Notes: generated by a model not told the origin, from the sequence alone. DNA of 49,792 nt from Streptomyces panaciradicis (GCF_023516615.1 NZ_JAMGBF010000133.1:1-49792); one strand, 5' to 3'. Numbered from the stretch's first letter, positions 1 to 10,074 are shown. Numbers and translations: made by a program.

Positions 1-70
1 GGCCGGCGGCGGGGCGGACGGGGCGCGCGGGGCCGGGCACGCGGCGGCGCGGCGGTTCCCTGTCGGACAC
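1..70 (-). CDS. ftsI: FtsI/PBP3 (septal transpeptidase), N-terminus only
   Basis: Partial gene running off the left edge. The first 23 codons are visible, opening at a GTG at position 70 and reading VSDREPPRRRVPGPARPVRP, a basic, Pro-rich cytoplasmic tail of the kind that precedes the membrane anchor of actinobacterial FtsI. The start lies 5 bases after the ftsL stop. In the dcw cluster the gene after rsmH and ftsL is ftsI, the class B penicillin-binding protein that crosslinks septal peptidoglycan. The catalytic domain is outside the window, so the assignment rests on position and the start of the reading frame. Confidence 0.7.
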   Translation of the reverse strand, partial: MSDREPPRRRVPGPARPVRPAAG

Positions 71-75
71 TTCCG

Positions 76-594
76 TCACCTGCCGGGGGTCGTGGTGGGA
101 GTGGGGCTCAGGGAGGGAGTGGGGACGGCCGCGGGGGTGCCGGCCTGCGCGACGGTGTCGGCGGGCGACTGGGCGACGGTCTCCGGCGGGCGCAGGACCA
201 GCGGGATCTGGGCGGCGGACTGCTGGGCGGCGGCCGAGGGGACGCCCTTGACCTTGCCGTCGGGGCCGAGGAAGGCGGGGTCGCCGCCGGGGACCATGCC
301 GAGCTCCCGGGCGCGGCGCTGGAGGGCGTCGGGCGCGGAGTAGGCGTCGATGTCCCGCTGGAGCGCCTGTTCCTCGTCGGTGAGGTTCTTGGTGTCCCTC
401 TGCAGGTCGTCCTGCTTGAACGAGCCCTCGCTGAGCGCGGAGTTCAGCACCAGCAGACCGATCAGGCCGCCGCCGAGGAGGAGCACGACGAGGAGCACGA
501 AGGGGGTGCGGGCCGCCTGCCCGGAGCTTCCCGGGCCGGGGAAGAGCCGGGCGAGACGAGCGGCCCGCCCCCTCAGTTCGGGTTTCCTACTCAC
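76..594 (-). CDS. ftsL: FtsL-like septum protein
   Basis: About 172 residues. A short basic cytoplasmic N-terminus is followed by one transmembrane helix (roughly residues 30-52, PFVLLVVLLLGGGLIGLLVL). A short coiled-coil stretch comes next (DLQRDTKNLTDEEQALQRDI), with a Pro/Thr-rich outer tail. This bitopic topology with a leucine-zipper-like periplasmic segment is typical of FtsL/DivIC proteins, which hold FtsQ and FtsW/FtsI in the division complex. I chose the GTG at 594 (VSRKPELRG) because GGAGG lies 4 bases upstream; an in-frame GTG at 627 would add 11 residues but has no comparable site. It sits between rsmH and ftsI with gaps of a few bases to tens of bases, as in an operon. Sequence conservation of FtsL is low, so context carries weight. 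Confidence 0.85.
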   Translation of the reverse strand: MSRKPELRGRAARLARLFPGPGSSGQAARTPFVLLVVLLLGGGLIGLLVLNSALSEGSFKQDDLQRDTKNLTDEEQALQRDIDAYSAPDALQRRARELGMVPGGDPAFLGPDGKVKGVPSAAAQQSAAQIPLVLRPPETVAQSPADTVAQAGTPAAVPTPSLSPTPTTTPGR

Positions 595-636
595 ACGGCC
601 TCCAGTGAGTCCGGTTTCCCAACTCACTCACGCCCC

Positions 637-1596
637 TCATTGTTCGGCGTCCTCCCTGATGCGCTCGGCCCCGCGCAGCCGCGCCGGTGCCGCACGCCGG
701 TTCTCGGCGACCTCTTCCTCGGTGGGAAGTTCGGCACCGCGTGTGAGCAGCTTGAGCCGGGGCTGGTACCGCTCGGGGACGACCGGCAGCCCGGGCGGCG
801 CGGTGGTGGCCGCACCGGCCGCGAAGACCTGCTTGACCAGCCGGTCCTCCAGCGAGTGGTACGACAGCACGGCGATCCGCCCGCCGACGGCGAGCGCCTT
901 CACCGCGGCCGGGATCGCCCGTTCCAGCACGGACAGCTCGCCGTTGACCTCGATCCGCAGGGCCTGGAAGGTCCGCTTGGCCGGGTTGCCGCCGGTGCGC
1001 TTGGCGGCCTGCGGCAGGGCGTTGCGGATGAGCTCGACGAGCCGTGCGCTGTTGTCGAACGGCTCCTTCTCGCGCTCGCGCACGATGGCGGACACGATCC
1101 GCTTGGCCTGCTTCTCCTCGCCGTACGCGCGCAGGATCCGGACGAGTTCGCCGGGCGGGTAGGTGTTGAGGACCTCGGCGGCGCTGATGCCGGTCGTCTG
1201 GTCCATGCGCATGTCGAGGGGGGCGTCCTGGGCATAGGCGAAGCCGCGCCCGGCCTCGTCGAGCTGCATGGAGGAGACGCCGAGGTCGAACAGCACGCCC
1301 TGCACGCGCGCGATGCCGAGCCGGTCCAGCACGCCGGGCAGTTCGTCGTAGACGGCGTGCACCAGAGTGGCGCGCTCGCCGAAGGTCGCCAGCCGCTCGC
1401 CGGACAGGCGCAGCGCCTCCTTGTCGCGGTCGAGGGCGACGAGCCGGGCCTCCGGGAAGCGCCGGAGAAGAGCCTCGCTGTGACCGCCGAGTCCGAGGGT
1501 GCAGTCGACGACCACCGCTCCCGGCCGCTCCAGCGCGGGCGCCAGCAGGTCCAGGCACCGCTGGAGCATCACCGGGACGTGTCGACTCTCGCTCAA
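637..1596 (-). CDS. rsmH: 16S rRNA m4C1402 methyltransferase RsmH
   Basis: 319 residues, normal length for RsmH (MraW). It N4-methylates C1402 of 16S rRNA in the ribosomal P site using S-adenosylmethionine. Family signatures are clear: HVPVML at the start, the SAM loop VVDCTLGLGGHSEALL (about residues 29-44), LVALDRDKEAL, LFDLGVSSMQLD, a helical insert, and VLSYHSLEDRLVK near residue 245. The start is a TTG at 1596 with GAGAGGG 4 bases upstream. It is the first gene of the dcw operon here; no mraZ lies upstream, unlike mycobacteria. Transcription probably comes from the promoter at 1810-1837, which leaves a 5' leader of about 200 bases. Confidence 0.97.
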   Translation of the reverse strand: MSESRHVPVMLQRCLDLLAPALERPGAVVVDCTLGLGGHSEALLRRFPEARLVALDRDKEALRLSGERLATFGERATLVHAVYDELPGVLDRLGIARVQGVLFDLGVSSMQLDEAGRGFAYAQDAPLDMRMDQTTGISAAEVLNTYPPGELVRILRAYGEEKQAKRIVSAIVREREKEPFDNSARLVELIRNALPQAAKRTGGNPAKRTFQALRIEVNGELSVLERAIPAAVKALAVGGRIAVLSYHSLEDRLVKQVFAAGAATTAPPGLPVVPERYQPRLKLLTRGAELPTEEEVAENRRAAPARLRGAERIREDAEQ

Positions 1597-1809
1597 GGGG
1601 CCCTCTCAGATCCGGCTCGGCCGTACGCACCGCCGGGTCCCCGCCCGCTCGTGAAGGGGAGGCCTGCCGGCGCCGGAAGCGTCAGCCGGCCGGGAGCGGG
1701 AGGAGGCCGAGCCGTACGTACGCGCCGCGCACGTGGGGAGAGCCCGGAAAATCGCCGGGTCTCCGGGATGTCAGTCCAGCAGGGAGAGCCTCGCCTCCCG
1801 CTTCGCGTC

Positions 1810-1837
1810 ACTTTAGTCCACGGTGTCTCGCGGTCAA
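1810..1837 (-). promoter_or_regulatory. Probable dcw operon promoter
   Basis: On the minus strand TTGACC (1837-1832) is separated by 16 bases from TAAAGT (1815-1810), a good match to the HrdB-type consensus. It is the best such pair upstream of rsmH and would start transcription near 1803. Confidence 0.55.
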
Positions 1838-1924
1838 TCAACCGGCCTGCGCGTCGCGCCCCGAGGTGCGCGCGAAGCGGCATACCGGGGAAAATCACCC
1901 GTACGGCTTTCCACCCGCCACCTG

Positions 1925-1940
1925 TGTGGGTTACCTCACA
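1925..1940 (+). promoter_or_regulatory. CRP-like palindrome
   Basis: TGTGGGTTACCTCACA has the TGTGA-N6-TCACA layout with a single mismatch, inside a slightly longer GTGTG...CACAC palindrome. It lies about 70 bases upstream of the carbonic anhydrase start. Binding by a Crp-family protein is inferred only from the pattern. Confidence 0.4.
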
Positions 1941-2008
1941 CGAGGACCGTGATGACGCTCTTTTCCCGCTCCCACCCGCAGACCAGATCGGCGGTGACCA
2001 GTAACGTC

Positions 2009-2560
2009 ATGAGTATGACGACTTCCGCATCCGTTTCCACCGAATCCGAAGGCGCCATACGAGGCGGCACGGTCACCGACCGCCTGGTCGAGGCGAACGA
2101 ACGCTACGCCGAGGCGTTCACCGACCCCGGGATGGACGCCCGTCCCGTGCTGCACGTGGCGGTCGTGGCCTGCATGGACGCCCGCATCGACCTGCACAAG
2201 GCGCTCGGTCTGCAGCTCGGCGACTGCCACACGATCCGCAACGCCGGCGGTGTGGTCACCGACGACGTGATCCGCTCCCTCACCATCAGCCAGCGCAAGC
2301 TCGGCACCCGCAGCATCGTCCTCATCCACCACACCGGCTGCGGCATGGAGACGATCACCGAGGACTTCCGCACCGAGCTGGAGGAGGAGGTCGGCCAGCG
2401 TCCCGCCTGGGCCGCGGAGGCCTTCGCCGACGTCGACCAGGACGTCCGCCAGTCCATGCAGCGGGTGCGCACCTCGCCGTTCCTGCTGCACACCGACGAC
2501 GTGCGCGGCTTCGTCTTCGACGTGCGGACCGGTCTGCTGCGCGAGATCGACCCCGCGTGA
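2009..2560 (+). CDS. Beta-class carbonic anhydrase
   Basis: 183 residues from ATG 2009 (MSMTTSASVS...). Zinc ligands of the beta class are visible: Cys55 in ACMDARID, with the Asp57-Arg59 dyad, and His108/Cys111 in LIHHTGC. The stretch CHTIRNAGGVVTDDVIRSL is also family-typical. It interconverts CO2 and bicarbonate in the cytoplasm. The protein is of the short beta-CA type with a variable N-terminus; a second ATG two codons downstream is equally possible, and no strong ribosome-binding site discriminates between them. It stands alone, divergent from the dcw operon and 238 bases before the MoxR operon. A CRP-like palindrome lies upstream. Confidence 0.9.
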   Translation: MSMTTSASVSTESEGAIRGGTVTDRLVEANERYAEAFTDPGMDARPVLHVAVVACMDARIDLHKALGLQLGDCHTIRNAGGVVTDDVIRSLTISQRKLGTRSIVLIHHTGCGMETITEDFRTELEEEVGQRPAWAAEAFADVDQDVRQSMQRVRTSPFLLHTDDVRGFVFDVRTGLLREIDPA

Positions 2561-2798
2561 CCGGTCCCCGGCCCTTCTCGTTCCTCGCACAAGTCGCGCA
2601 TGCTGGAGCCCAAGCACCGTAAAACCCGACATATCGCGGCCACTTGTCCACAGTCGAGTGACACGAATCGGTAACGGCAGCAAGAATGCGGGGTGTGGCG
2701 CCGCGCGGGACGTTTCCCGCGTGGTGTCCGTGATTCGGGGTGGGCCGGGGCGTGCAGCTGAGCATCGGCCCATGAAAGAACGGGCCGAGGAGGGCCGG

Positions 2799-3835
<1,037 letters not shown>

Positions 3836-3836
<1 letters not shown>

Positions 3837-5215
3837 TGGCCACCGGGGCGGGCGGGCCCGCGGACGCCGACCGCGGTGAGAAGGGCGGTATCCGCACCGC
3901 CCTGGCGGGTCTGACCACCCGCGGACGCTCCTTCCTGGCCGCCGGCATCGCGGCCGCGATCTGCGCCTACGTCCTCGGCCAGAGCGACCTGCTGCGCGTC
4001 GGCCTGCTGCTCGCCGCGCTGCCCCTGGTCTGCGCGGTCTTCCTCTACCGCACGCGCTACCGGGTGGCCGGCAGCCGCCGGCTCTCCCCCGCGCGCGTGC
4101 CCGCAGGCAGCGAGGCCCGGGTCCATCTGCGGATGGACAACGTCTCCCGGCTGCCCACGGGCCTGCTGATGCTCCAGGACCGGGTGCCCTACGTCCTCGG
4201 CCCGCGGCCCCGCTTCGTGCTGGACCGCGTCGAGCCGGGCGGGCGCCGCGAGGTCTCCTACCGCGTCCGCTCCGACCTGCGCGGCCGCTACCCGCTGGGC
4301 CCGCTCCAGCTGCGCCTGACCGACCCGTTCGGCATGTGCGAGCTGACCCGCTCCTTCTCCTCGTACGACACCCTGACGGTGATCCCGCGCGTGGAGGCGC
4401 TGCCACCGGTGCGCCTCAGCGGCGAGTCCAAGGGGTACGGCGACGGAAGGCAGCGGTCGCTCGCGCTGGCCGGCGAGGACGACGTGATCCCGCGCGGCTA
4501 CCGCTACGGCGACGATCTGCGCCGGGTGCACTGGCGCTTGACCGCCCGCTACGGCGAGCTGATGGTGCGCCGGGAGGAGCAGCCGCAGCGTGCCCGGTGC
4601 ACGGTGCTGCTGGACACCCGGGGCATCGGCTTCCGGGGCGCGGGCCCCGACTCGGCCTTCGAGTGGGCCGTCTCGGGCGCGGCGTCCGTCCTGGTCCACA
4701 TGCTGGAACGGGGCTTCTCGGTACGGCTGTTGACCGACACGGGCAACTCGGTGCCCGGCGAGGGCGCCGACGGGTTCGCGGGGGCGAGTCAGGAGACCGC
4801 CGACGCGGCGGGGCTGATGATGGACACCCTCGCGGTCGTCGACCACTCGGACGGCGCGGGCCTGTCCCGGGCGTACGACGTGCTGCGCGGCGGCAACGAG
4901 GGGCTGCTGGTGGCCTTCTTCGGCGACCTCGACGAGGAACAGGCCACGATCGCCGCCAAGATGCGCCAGCGCAGCGGGGGCGCGCTGGCCTTCCTGCTGG
5001 ACAGTGACACGTGGGTGCGGGAACCCACCGATGTGCCCGGGCCGTTGAACCGGCGTGAGGAGCGGCTGCGGATGCTGCGGGAGGCGGGCTGGACGGCCCT
5101 GAGCGTGCCGCGCGGCACCGCGCTGAGCGAGCTGTGGCGCCAGGCGGACCGCGAGCGCGCGGGCCTGGGCGTGGCCGCGGCGAACGCGGCCGACGCCGAG
5201 GGGGCGGGCTCATGA
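3836..5215 (+). CDS. DUF58 membrane-associated protein
   Basis: 459 residues. Two N-terminal transmembrane helices (about residues 28-75; FLAAGIAAAICAYVLGQSDL and the hydrophobic run after it) precede a beta-rich segment. The DUF58 core follows, with its hallmark YRYGDDLRRVHWRLTAR near residues 221-237 and a VWA-like fold to the C-terminus. DUF58 proteins are the usual partners of MoxR ATPases. ATG 3836 is used with GGAGG 5 bases upstream, overlapping the MoxR stop; the transglutaminase start overlaps its own stop by four bases (ATGA). The function of this trio in Streptomyces is not settled; a role in envelope protein assembly is an inference from membrane topology and the neighbouring dcw genes. 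Confidence 0.93.
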
Positions 5216-7719
5216 GCGGGCGGGCACGACTGGCACTGTGCGCCTGGGCGGCCACCCTGATGGCGTCCTGCGCCCTGCTGCCCTTGGTGACGCCCGCCAC
5301 CTGGATCCTGCAGGCGGCCCTCATGCTGGGCGTGCAGAGCGGTGTGGGCGCGGCGACCCGGCGGGTGCCGCTGGCCCGGCCGCTGACGGTGGCGGCGCAG
5401 GCGCTCGTCACCCTGCTGATGCTCACCCTCGTCTTCGCCCGGCAGCAGGCGTTCCTCGGGATCGTCCCCGGCCCCGAGGCCTTCCGGCACTTCGCAGAGC
5501 TGCTGCAGCAGGGCGGCGACGACATCGCGCGGTACGCGATACCGGCACCGCTGGAGTCGCACGGCATCCGGCTGATGCTGCTCGGCGGTGTGATGATCAT
5601 CGGGCTCGCGGTGGACACCCTGGCGGTGACCTTCCGCAGCGCGGCTCCCGCCGGGCTGCCGCTGCTCGCGCTGTACTCCGTCGCCGCCGGGCTGTCCGAC
5701 GGCGGCACCGACTGGCTGTGGTTCCTGGTGGCGGCGGCCGGCTATCTGATGCTGCTCCTCGCGGAGGGCCGGGACCGGCTCTCGCAGTGGGGGCGGGTGT
5801 TCGGCGGGGCGCCGCGCACGCCGGGCGGGGAACCGGGCGCGGTGGCACCGGTCCGTACCGGGCGGCGCATCGGGGTGCTCGCCCTCGGGCTCGCCCTCGT
5901 GGTGCCGGCCCTCCTGCCGTCGATGAGCGGCGGTCTGCTGGACGGCGCCGGGACGGGCGTGGGCGCCGGCAACGGCAGCGGGGGCACGATCTCCGCGGTC
6001 AACCCCCTGGTCTCGCTGCGCGACAGCCTGAACGTGGACGAGGACCGCCAGGTCCTGTCCCTGAAGACCAACGGCGACGTCGCCGACCTGTACCTGCGGA
6101 TCGTGTCCCTGGACGACTTCGACGGCAGCACCTGGAAGCCGTCCAAGCGGCACGTCACCGGCGTGCCGGACAAGCTCCCCACCCCGACGGGCCTCGGCCC
6201 GGACGTCAAGCGCGCGGAGATCGAGACCCGTGTCTCGGCGGCCGACTGGTACGCCCAGGACTGGCTGCCGATGCCCTACCCGCCCAGCGGCGTGCAGGTC
6301 GGCGGCAAGTGGCGCTACGAACCGGTGGGCATGACGCTCGTCGGCGACCACGGCGAGACCACCCGCGGCAAGACCTACCTGGTCAAGAGCCTCGACGTGC
6401 AGCCGACGGCGGAGCAGCTGGCCGACGCGCCGGAGCCGCCCAAGGCACTGAAGGACGAGTACACCCAGCTGCCGAAGTCGCTGCCCGACGTGGTGCGGAC
6501 GACCGCCCGCAAGGTCACCGAGGGCGCGACGAGCCACTACGAACAGGCGGTCAAGCTCCAGGACTGGTTCGCGGTCAACGGCGGCTTCCAGTACAGCACC
6601 CAGGTGCAGGTCGGCACCGGCTCGCAGGCCATAGCGAAGTTCCTGAAGGACAAGGAGGGCTTCTGCGTCCACTTCTCCTTCGCGATGGCCGCGATGGCCC
6701 GCAGCCTGGGCATCCCGGCCCGGGTCGCGGTCGGTTTCGCGCCCGGCACCCCGCAGTCGGACCGTTCGGTGTCCGTCGGCCTGAAGGACGCGCACGCCTG
6801 GCCCGAGCTGTACTTCGAGGGCGTGGGCTGGACCCGCTTCGAGCCGACCCCCAACCGGGGTGTGACGCCCTCCTACACCCAGTCGGACACGCCGGGCAGC
6901 AGCCTTCCGGACCTGCCGCGGAGCTCGCAGTCGGCGGGAGCGTCCGTGTCCGCGGCGCCGTCGGCGACCACGAGCTGCGGGGTGCAGCAGAAGAAGCTCC
7001 AGGAATGCGGCAACGCCCTTCCGGCGGACACGGCCACCCCCGGTGGCGGCGGTCCGGCCTGGTACGAGATCGCGGGATGGACGCTCCTCGGCCTGCTCGC
7101 GCTCGTCGTGCCGCTGCTGCCCATGCTGTGGCGCATCCGCCGGCGCACGGTGCGGCTCGCCTCGGCCCAGCACTCGGCGTCCGGCACGGTGTCGGCCCGC
7201 GGTCGCGACGAGCGGGCGGCGGACGGCCTCGCCGCCGGTGAGGTCACGCTGACGGGCGTCTCGACGACGGCGGTCGAGGCGGAGGCGCGGTACGCGGCCG
7301 AGATGGCCGCCGGGCATGTGCTGGCCGTCTGGCGCGAGCTCACCGACACGGCCTGGGACTACGGCATCGTGCCGGACGACGCGCTGACCCCGCGGAAGGC
7401 GGCGGCGCGGATCGTACGGCTCGGGGAACTGGAACCGGCCGCCGCGGAGTCGGTGCACCGGGTGGCGAGCGCGGTGGAGCAGGTCCTGTTCGCGCCCCGG
7501 CCGCACGCCGCGCCCGGGCTGGCCGACGACGTCCGCAGGCTGCGGACGGCGCTGCGGGCACGGGCGAGCCGGACGACCCGGGTGCGTGCGGTGCTGGCGC
7601 CGCGGTCGGCGGTGCGCGCGCTCTGGGACGCCTCGGACCGCTGGAACGCCTTCAAGAGCCGCACGGCGGAGCGCCTGACCGCACTGGCCCGCCGCCCGTC
7701 GGGACAGCAGAGCGGCTGA
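5212..7719 (+). CDS. Membrane transglutaminase-like protein (TgpA type)
   Basis: 835 residues. Six or so N-terminal transmembrane helices (residues 7-240) precede an extracytoplasmic linker. The transglutaminase-like core then shows Cys485 in GFCVHFSFAMAAMARSLGIP, His528 in DAHAWPELYF, and Glu544 in WTRFEPTP where Asp is more usual. After a Ser/Ala/Pro-rich stretch there is another transmembrane helix (about 616-640) and a cytoplasmic DUF4129-like tail. The family is papain-like; members may act as proteases or crosslinkers outside the membrane. The start ATG overlaps the DUF58 stop by 4 bases, so translation is coupled. The gene ends the MoxR-DUF58 operon ahead of a strong terminator. Confidence 0.93.
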   Translation: MSGRARLALCAWAATLMASCALLPLVTPATWILQAALMLGVQSGVGAATRRVPLARPLTVAAQALVTLLMLTLVFARQQAFLGIVPGPEAFRHFAELLQQGGDDIARYAIPAPLESHGIRLMLLGGVMIIGLAVDTLAVTFRSAAPAGLPLLALYSVAAGLSDGGTDWLWFLVAAAGYLMLLLAEGRDRLSQWGRVFGGAPRTPGGEPGAVAPVRTGRRIGVLALGLALVVPALLPSMSGGLLDGAGTGVGAGNGSGGTISAVNPLVSLRDSLNVDEDRQVLSLKTNGDVADLYLRIVSLDDFDGSTWKPSKRHVTGVPDKLPTPTGLGPDVKRAEIETRVSAADWYAQDWLPMPYPPSGVQVGGKWRYEPVGMTLVGDHGETTRGKTYLVKSLDVQPTAEQLADAPEPPKALKDEYTQLPKSLPDVVRTTARKVTEGATSHYEQAVKLQDWFAVNGGFQYSTQVQVGTGSQAIAKFLKDKEGFCVHFSFAMAAMARSLGIPARVAVGFAPGTPQSDRSVSVGLKDAHAWPELYFEGVGWTRFEPTPNRGVTPSYTQSDTPGSSLPDLPRSSQSAGASVSAAPSATTSCGVQQKKLQECGNALPADTATPGGGGPAWYEIAGWTLLGLLALVVPLLPMLWRIRRRTVRLASAQHSASGTVSARGRDERAADGLAAGEVTLTGVSTTAVEAEARYAAEMAAGHVLAVWRELTDTAWDYGIVPDDALTPRKAAARIVRLGELEPAAAESVHRVASAVEQVLFAPRPHAAPGLADDVRRLRTALRARASRTTRVRAVLAPRSAVRALWDASDRWNAFKSRTAERLTALARRPSGQQSG

Positions 7720-7757
7720 CGGGCGCAGGCGGCGAGGGCCCGCCGCCGCGCATACGT

Positions 7758-7792
7758 GAAGGGGTGACCACCCGGTGGGTGGTCACCCCTTC
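7758..7792. terminator. Strong hairpin terminator between convergent genes
   Basis: A perfect 16-bp stem (7758-7773 with 7777-7792) closes on a GGT loop. It lies 39 bases after the transglutaminase stop and 16 bases before the DUF3040 stop on the other strand, so it can serve both. There is no T-run, as is common for Streptomyces terminators. Confidence 0.85.
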
Positions 7793-7808
7793 ATCGTCAT
7801 GGGGAGCG

Positions 7809-8201
7809 CTAGTGGCCCTGCTCGTCGCGGCGCCGCTGCCAGCGCTCTTCGATGCGGTCCATCATGGAGCGCTTCGGCCGTCCCTGGCGACGCGCGTGCG
7901 GGGCGCCCGCGGCGGGCTGTTCACCCGGCTTGGGAGCCTTGCGCCAGCCGGTCACGGCCAGAACCGCACAGCCCAGCATGACGAGGAAGCCCACCACGCT
8001 GAGCCAGACCTGCTTGGCGACCATTCCAGCCATGAGGAGCGCGATACCCACGAGGAAGCCCGCGACCGCCTGGTAGACCCGCCGCCGGGTGTACGTACGC
8101 AGCCCGCTTCCCTCGAGCGCCGACGCGAACTTGGGATCTTCGGCGTACAGCGCTCGCTCCATCTGCTCGAGCATGCGCTGCTCGTGCTCCGAGAGCGGCA
8201 C
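7809..8201 (-). CDS. DUF3040 small membrane protein
   Basis: 130 residues from GTG 8201 (VPLSEHEQRMLEQMERALYA), chosen because GAGGAGG sits 5 bases upstream. The DUF3040 pattern is plain: an N-terminal LSEHEQR..LEQ...AL..EDPKFA helix, two close transmembrane helices (about 43-62 and 66-85), then a basic tail. Function is unknown across actinobacteria. It is transcribed alone on the minus strand, toward the terminator shared with the transglutaminase operon. The 276 bases upstream hold no gene and presumably its promoter. Confidence 0.9.
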   Translation of the reverse strand: MPLSEHEQRMLEQMERALYAEDPKFASALEGSGLRTYTRRRVYQAVAGFLVGIALLMAGMVAKQVWLSVVGFLVMLGCAVLAVTGWRKAPKPGEQPAAGAPHARRQGRPKRSMMDRIEERWQRRRDEQGH

Positions 8202-8477
8202 GGAGTCCTCCTCATCGTGCAGTCGCCGGGGCGACCCGGGGGTCCCTTCAGGATAGGCAGGGAATCGCCCCCGTGAAACCCGCCCCTCTGCGCCAATTGG
8301 CCAACCGGATTCCGTCATCGACGTCCCGGCTCGTTGAATCTTCCATTCCCCAGCGGCCGACCCGTCATGCCGGGTGATCTCCTTCGATCATACGGCCCCG
8401 AGCCCCCGAACGGGGGGCCTGTGGCGTACTCCATGCGCAGCCAACCCGCTGATCAGCGGCGCGCCCCGGGAGGAGGC

Positions 8478-9248
8478 TCAGGCCCCGTCGGCCCCTCGCG
8501 TCTCACCGAGCACATGAAGCTGGGTGGCCACGGAGTGGAACGCCGGCAGTTCGGCCGCCGCCTCCTCCAGCTTCAGCAGCGCCTCCAGGGCACCGGGCTC
8601 GGTGTCGACGAGCACGCCCGGGACGAGGTCGGCGAAGACCCGTACGCCGTGCACGGCGCCGACCCTGAGGCCCGCGCCCTCGACGAGCGCGGTGAGCTGC
8701 TCGGCGGTGAACCGGCGCGGCACGGGGTCGCCCTCGCCCCACCGGCCGTTCGGGTCGCCGAGCGCCTGCCGGGCCTCCTTGAAGTGCCCGGCGAGGGCCC
8801 GCGCGAGCACGGCGCCGCCGAGGCCGGCCGCGAGCAGGCTGAGGACGCCCTCGGAGCGCAGGGCGGCGACCGCGTTGCGCAGGCCCTCCGCCGGGTCGTC
8901 GACGTACTCCAGGACGCCGTGGCACAGCACCACGTCGTGACTGCCGCGCTCGACCACGTCGAAGAGGCCGTGCGCGTCGCCCTGCACACCCCGCACCCGG
9001 TCGGCGACGCCGGCCTCGGCGGCGCGGCGCTCCAGCGCGAACAGCGCGTTCGGGCTGGGGTCGACGACGGTGACGCGGTGGCCGAGGCGGGCCAGGGGCA
9101 CCGCGAAGTTGCCGCTGCCGCCTCCGGTGTCGAGGACGTCCAGCGCGTCGCGGCCCGTGGCCTTGATCCGCCGGTCGAGGGCGTCCTGGAGGACTTCCCA
9201 GACCACGGCGGTACGGAGAGAGGCGCGAGGTCGTAGCGGGTCCGACAC
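8478..9248 (-). CDS. Class I SAM-dependent methyltransferase
   Basis: 256 residues from GTG 9248 with GAGGAG 9 bases upstream. Rossmann motif I is VLDTGGGSGNFAVPLA (about 38-53), motif II is VTVVDPSPN, and DVVLCHGVLEYVDDP is the post-motif region. The substrate cannot be told from sequence; fold and loop spacing are those of the CmoM/UbiE-like small-molecule or tRNA group. It lies alone between the DUF3040 gene and the HEPN gene, all on the minus strand with gaps over 200 bases, so shared transcription is uncertain. Confidence 0.88.
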   Translation of the reverse strand: MSDPLRPRASLRTAVVWEVLQDALDRRIKATGRDALDVLDTGGGSGNFAVPLARLGHRVTVVDPSPNALFALERRAAEAGVADRVRGVQGDAHGLFDVVERGSHDVVLCHGVLEYVDDPAEGLRNAVAALRSEGVLSLLAAGLGGAVLARALAGHFKEARQALGDPNGRWGEGDPVPRRFTAEQLTALVEGAGLRVGAVHGVRVFADLVPGVLVDTEPGALEALLKLEEAAAELPAFHSVATQLHVLGETRGADGA

Positions 9249-9478
9249 GGCAGTTGACTCCTCGGCGCGGCACCGCCTGTTGCACGGCGGAGCGAACGGG
9301 CTGCCTTCCCGGCCCGGGGGTCGCGGCGGGGAAGACTTCAGGCGTTCTCCACCCTATTGCCTCGGACGCCCTGCCTGGTCACCGTGCGGCGTGCCCTGCG
9401 GAACGTTTCGTACGGCGGCCTCGGCCTCCCCGCGCCGGAGCTTCGCGTCGGTGCCTCGCGTCGGTCGCACCTGGCCGG

Positions 9479-10045
9479 TCAGCCCGTGTCGGGGAAGTCC
9501 CGGCCGGTGTCCGGGTCCGCCCCGGGGTGGTCGGCGTCCTGGCGGGGCTGGGGCAGGACCGGCTGGAGGACGAGCATCCGCTCGACGAGGCGCAGGAACA
9601 TCGCCACGTCGCGTATGAGGTCGTCGGCGTCCCGGCGGGTGGCCGCGCCCTGGATGCCGGCCTCGGCCCGGGCGCGGCGCCGGGCCCCGGAGGCGAACAG
9701 CGCGCTCCACTCGGTGAGTTCGGGCGCGATCTCGGGGAGCACTTCCCAAGCGCTCCGGATGCGGGCCCGGCGCCTCGGGGTGAGCTCCGGGCGGCCTCGC
9801 GCGGCGAGGACCGCGGCGGCCGTGCGCAGGGCGGCGAGGTGGGCCGTGGCGTAGCGCTCGTTGGGCGTCTCGAGGACCGCCGCCTCGTCCAGTCCGGCGC
9901 GGGCCTGGGCGAGCAGGTCGAGGGCGGCGGGCGGGGCGGCGGCCCGGCGGAGCACCGGGTGCACGTCGCTGGCCGGTCCGGTCAGTGAGGGGGCAGGGCC
10001 GGTGGCGCGGCGCCGGCGGGCGGCTGCTGCGGGGTGACTGGCCAT
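9479..10045 (-). CDS. SAV_6107-family HEPN protein
   Basis: 188 residues, start ATG 10045 with AGGAGGT 5 bases upstream. An Arg/Ala-rich N-terminus is followed by an all-helical domain. Residues 64-69 read RYATAH, an R-x4-H motif of the kind that forms the RNase site in many HEPN proteins, at the start of the conserved helix HLAALRTAAAVLAARGRPELTPRRR. The family is named after an orthologue of S. avermitilis. Its role is unknown; HEPN domains occur in toxins, RNases and small-ligand-binding proteins. No antitoxin partner (MNT nucleotidyltransferase) is adjacent. It is divergent from the ABC/YhgE/TetR operon, and its leader carries a 12-bp inverted repeat. Confidence 0.8.
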   Translation of the reverse strand: MASHPAAAARRRRATGPAPSLTGPASDVHPVLRRAAAPPAALDLLAQARAGLDEAAVLETPNERYATAHLAALRTAAAVLAARGRPELTPRRRARIRSAWEVLPEIAPELTEWSALFASGARRRARAEAGIQGAATRRDADDLIRDVAMFLRLVERMLVLQPVLPQPRQDADHPGADPDTGRDFPDTG

Positions 10046-10074
10046 GACGAACCTCCTGTCGTCTGCGTGACGGC

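Larger units (their letters stand above)
1597..2008. other. Divergent intergenic region, dcw operon / carbonic anhydrase
   Basis: 412 bases without a convincing gene. It holds a minus-strand vegetative-type promoter for rsmH (1810-1837) and a CRP-like palindrome in front of the carbonic anhydrase (1925-1940). The stretch 1600-1800 would be the long untranslated leader of the dcw transcript; I see no riboswitch-like signature in it. Confidence 0.6.

Noticed and set aside
4789..7506. 905-codon minus-strand frame under the DUF58 and transglutaminase genes
   Set aside because: Shadow of well-recognised plus-strand genes; Arg/His/Gly-rich with no domain and no ribosome-binding site.
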